7,524 bases of DNA, from the NCBI GenBank assembly GCA_946481205.1, contig CAMLNB010000171.1, positions 1 to 7,524 of the forward strand, written 5' to 3'. This DNA is from an uncultured Kangiella sp. (GTDB lineage Bacteria; Pseudomonadota; Gammaproteobacteria; Enterobacterales; DSM-103792). Below are positions 5,080 to 7,524 of the stretch, piece by piece; within the stretch, counting starts at the first letter, position 1; each line of letters opens with the position of its first letter. The notes beneath the pieces were generated by a model, which searched no databases, was not told the origin of the DNA, and saw only the letters and a program-made list of their open reading frames with translations. The position numbers were made by a program, and so were the translations under genes.

Positions 5080-7524
5080 TCATGGCGCGGCCACCTGCAA
5101 AGCCCGACCTTTGCGCTGGCCATCGGTGCTGGTCGCGCGTACCTGAACCGCGCCAGTAATCGCGACCGGACCGCGGTAGCGCTGCCAATCGCCGCTTGAT
5201 TGGCGGTACTCAATCGCCAAGCCAGCCGCTTCACCGGCGCCATCGAGTCGATAAGGCAGGTTGGCATGCAGTTGGCCGTCGCGAATCACCGCGCCGACAG
5301 TCGGCAGGCGATAGCCGATCTGTTGTCGCTCCAGCTTGGCGAATTCCCGGCTGGCGAGCAGACCGGCGAAGCGCTGCCAATCGCGTTGACGGGCGGCTTG
5401 GCGCGCTTCATCAAATTGCTTGCTGTCGCGGTTGTAACGAAAACCGTCGTGGCGATACGGCAATTCCCAATCGGCCTGATGCCAGGCCCGCTCGGCGAGC
5501 GCCAACAAGCGCGGGAACAGCATGTATTCGACTTGCGCATCACTGCGGATAGTTTCGCTCCAGATCTGCGCCTGCAGACCGTGGAAACGCACACCATTGC
5601 GCAGCGGCGCATAAGCGGCATGCTGGCCGTCGGCCGCTTTGGCTTGATCATCGGCTTCGTAAGGTTTGTTCTCGCGATCCGGCCAGAACTCGGCATGCGC
5701 CGGCAAATTGTCCGGCATGAACTCGAACACTTTGCGCGTGCTGCTGACGCGTGTGCCCCAGTAATAACCGCCTTCTTCCGGATCCACTGCGTACGGAAAA
5801 TCGAAGTACGTGACATCGGGTGACGAGATCACCACCTGCCAGCCTTGGTTGGCCAGCGTGTGAGCAACGCGATGACCATTCCAGGCCAGGACGCTCCAGG
5901 CATTGGCCTGCACCGTGCCGGGCAAATCGCGTGGACTCAGGTGCTCGACGCCATCACTCCAGGCAGCCAGTTCGACCTTGCGCTTGCGCAGCATCTCGCC
6001 GACTTGCTTGATGAAGTGACCGCCAAGCGCTTTGGCATCGCTGATCTGTGCGCGTTGTGCCGCCAGATACTGCTGGCAGATCGGTGAGGCGACCCAGGCG
6101 CCCGGCGTTTCATCGGCGCCGATATGAAAGCGCGTCAGGGCTTGGCCGGCCTGTTGATGCAGTTTCTGCACTTCAGCAACGATCTTGTCGACAAACGCAT
6201 ACGCCGACGGCATGCAGACATTGATGGTGTTGTCGCGGTAGAACTGGATCGATTCGTAACGGCTTTGATCGGCCGGATCATCCAGCAGGTAACGTGCAGC
6301 TTCCGCCGGTTTGCCGGCAGCAAGCAAACGGTCATGACGGGCACGCATACTGCGCACGGCAGCGCGGGCATGGCCCGGCATATCCAGCGACGGAATCACC
6401 TGAATATGACGCGCGTTGGCGGCGCGGACCAGCTCAACGTAATCGCTCACCGAATAGTAGCCATTGACCGGGCTGCTGCGTTCCGGGCCACTGCCGAGTT
6501 GTGGCAACAGGCAACGGGTTTCACCGGGATCATGGCAGCGATAGCCGCCGATCTCGGTCAGTTCCGGCAGGCCCGGAATTTCCAGTCGCCAGCCTTCGTC
6601 ATCGGCCAGATGCAGATGCAGTTTATTCAGCTTGTAGGCGGCCATTTGATCGAGCAATTTCAGCAGCAAGGCCTTGCTATGAAAGTTGCGGCCGACATCG
6701 ACATGCAGACCACGAAACGGATAGCGCGGCGCATCTTCGATATGCAGCTGCGGCACTGCCGCGGCGCCATTTGGCAGAAGCGCCGCCAGTGATTGCAGCG
6801 CATAAAACGCACCGCTGGCGTCGCTGGCAACGATGTCGATGCGCTCGCTGCTGATGTCCAGCACATAGGCTTCACTGGCGAGCGTCAGCGACGGCACCTG
6901 ATGCAATCGGACCGGCACACCGGTTGTTGTCACCGCGACACCCAGCTGATTCAACCGGGTCAGCGCTGCTTGCAAGCTCGGCAACGGAAAGGCGCTGTGC
7001 TCAATGCGCAGGCCACGCTGCAGTGACAGCTGGCCACTGCGCTCGGTCAAGCGTTTCGGTCGCGGCAGCAGGTCGCTGGCCGCCGGAGCGGTCGCGCCGC
7101 CCCATGCCTGGTATTGCACATACAAGGCGTTGGCCGTCGCCGGAACGGATTGATCGGTTGCCGTGCGCTTCAGGTGTTTGTTCGGATCGGTCAAATCGCT
7201 GACAAAAGGCAGTATCGCCAAACCCGTCTCCGGGTCGATTTGCTCTTGGCTGCTGCGCAGCAAATAAGCCTGGTCATCGGCGCCGACCAGGTAATAGTTC
7301 GGCATCAACTCGGCTTTGCTGAGCAGCCAGAAAGAGGAATGAAAACGAAGCGTTTTGGTTTCGCCGGCGGCAAAGCCACGGAACGCAGAGGTCGGCGTCA
7401 GCTCGTGCAGATCGCCATTGAGGTGAGTAATGACAAACTCATCGGAAATCGTTTGCTGAATTGGTGACACATGACTGAAGCGGATGCGCCAGTCCTGGCG
7501 TGAAAACGTCGTCGGACTTTGCAA
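5080..7524 (-). CDS. Beta-N-acetylhexosaminidase, glycoside hydrolase family 20 (5' end outside window)
   Basis: A GH20 exo-hydrolase that removes terminal GlcNAc (or GalNAc) from chito-oligosaccharides and similar glycans by substrate-assisted catalysis. At least 814 residues are visible. Domains: the rest of an N-terminal CHB_HEX carbohydrate-binding domain (about 10-140; WRIRFSHV, HLNGDLHELTP); a GH20b alpha/beta domain (about 150-265); the catalytic barrel from PRYPFRGLHVDVGRNF (266-281) with substrate-binding Arg271; HLHLADDEGWRLEI (303-316); SLDMPGHARAAV (379-390); and HIGADETPGAW (467-477), holding the Asp471-Glu472 catalytic pair. Trp522, Trp543 and Trp655 match the conserved pocket tryptophans. 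An Ig-like C-terminal domain (about 740-812) closes it. The frame runs off the window, and the TTG at the edge falls inside CHB_HEX, so the true start and any signal peptide lie beyond 7524; an exported, periplasmic or outer-membrane protein is expected. It may have its own promoter, since an operator separates it from nagK. Confidence 0.95.
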   Translation of the reverse strand: MQSPTTFSRQDWRIRFSHVSPIQQTISDEFVITHLNGDLHELTPTSAFRGFAAGETKTLRFHSSFWLLSKAELMPNYYLVGADDQAYLLRSSQEQIDPETGLAILPFVSDLTDPNKHLKRTATDQSVPATANALYVQYQAWGGATAPAASDLLPRPKRLTERSGQLSLQRGLRIEHSAFPLPSLQAALTRLNQLGVAVTTTGVPVRLHQVPSLTLASEAYVLDISSERIDIVASDASGAFYALQSLAALLPNGAAAVPQLHIEDAPRYPFRGLHVDVGRNFHSKALLLKLLDQMAAYKLNKLHLHLADDEGWRLEIPGLPELTEIGGYRCHDPGETRCLLPQLGSGPERSSPVNGYYSVSDYVELVRAANARHIQVIPSLDMPGHARAAVRSMRARHDRLLAAGKPAEAARYLLDDPADQSRYESIQFYRDNTINVCMPSAYAFVDKIVAEVQKLHQQAGQALTRFHIGADETPGAWVASPICQQYLAAQRAQISDAKALGGHFIKQVGEMLRKRKVELAAWSDGVEHLSPRDLPGTVQANAWSVLAWNGHRVAHTLANQGWQVVISSPDVTYFDFPYAVDPEEGGYYWGTRVSSTRKVFEFMPDNLPAHAEFWPDRENKPYEADDQAKAADGQHAAYAPLRNGVRFHGLQAQIWSETIRSDAQVEYMLFPRLLALAERAWHQADWELPYRHDGFRYNRDSKQFDEARQAARQRDWQRFAGLLASREFAKLERQQIGYRLPTVGAVIRDGQLHANLPYRLDGAGEAAGLAIEYRQSSGDWQRYRGPVAITGAVQVRATSTDGQRKGRALQVAAP

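Noticed and set aside
7522..7524. TTG at the window edge as a true start of the hexosaminidase
   Set aside because: It lies inside the CHB_HEX domain, and no signal peptide precedes it. The frame simply continues outside the window.
1..7524. CRISPR arrays, tRNA or rRNA genes, insertion sequences, phage genes
   Set aside because: No repeat-spacer pattern, cloverleaf, transposase frame or terminal inverted repeats were seen. The only tandem array is the three-unit 15-bp repeat at 2903-2947, which has no spacers.

Overview
The window holds a compact N-acetylglucosamine (GlcNAc) utilisation cluster, almost certainly from a gammaproteobacterium. The gene set is the non-enterobacterial version known from Shewanella, other Alteromonadales and Xanthomonadales: an MFS permease (NagP) with a cytoplasmic BadF-type kinase (NagK) in place of a PTS transporter, and a GlmS-like SIS-domain deaminase (NagB-II) in place of classical NagB. 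The genus cannot be read from the sequence. The DNA is moderately GC-rich and densely coding.

Layout. Positions 1-189 (+) are the 3' end of a glyceraldehyde-3-phosphate / erythrose-4-phosphate dehydrogenase family gene. A strong hairpin at 229-266 separates it from the convergent nag genes. On the minus strand, in transcription order, come: the GH20 beta-N-acetylhexosaminidase (7524 to 5080, 5' end outside the window); a 178-bp regulatory gap; nagK (4901 to 3999); nagB-II (3979 to 2966); nagA (2892 to 1753); and nagP (1653 to 286). All visible reading frames are intact.

Pathway. The hexosaminidase releases GlcNAc from chito-oligosaccharides or related glycans. NagP carries GlcNAc across the inner membrane, NagK makes GlcNAc-6-P, NagA removes acetate to give glucosamine-6-P, and NagB-II yields fructose-6-P plus ammonia. 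No regulator gene is present. A perfect 18-bp palindrome at 4961-4978 upstream of nagK overlaps the -35 box of a plausible promoter and looks like the operator of a LacI-family repressor (NagR/NagQ type).

No unknown protein system is visible. The less explained structure is in the gaps: three tandem 15-bp repeats directly before nagA, which lacks a good Shine-Dalgarno (SD) sequence; a 9-bp inverted repeat just upstream of the nagP ribosome binding site; and a duplicated SD-like element with two mini-ORFs in the nagK leader.
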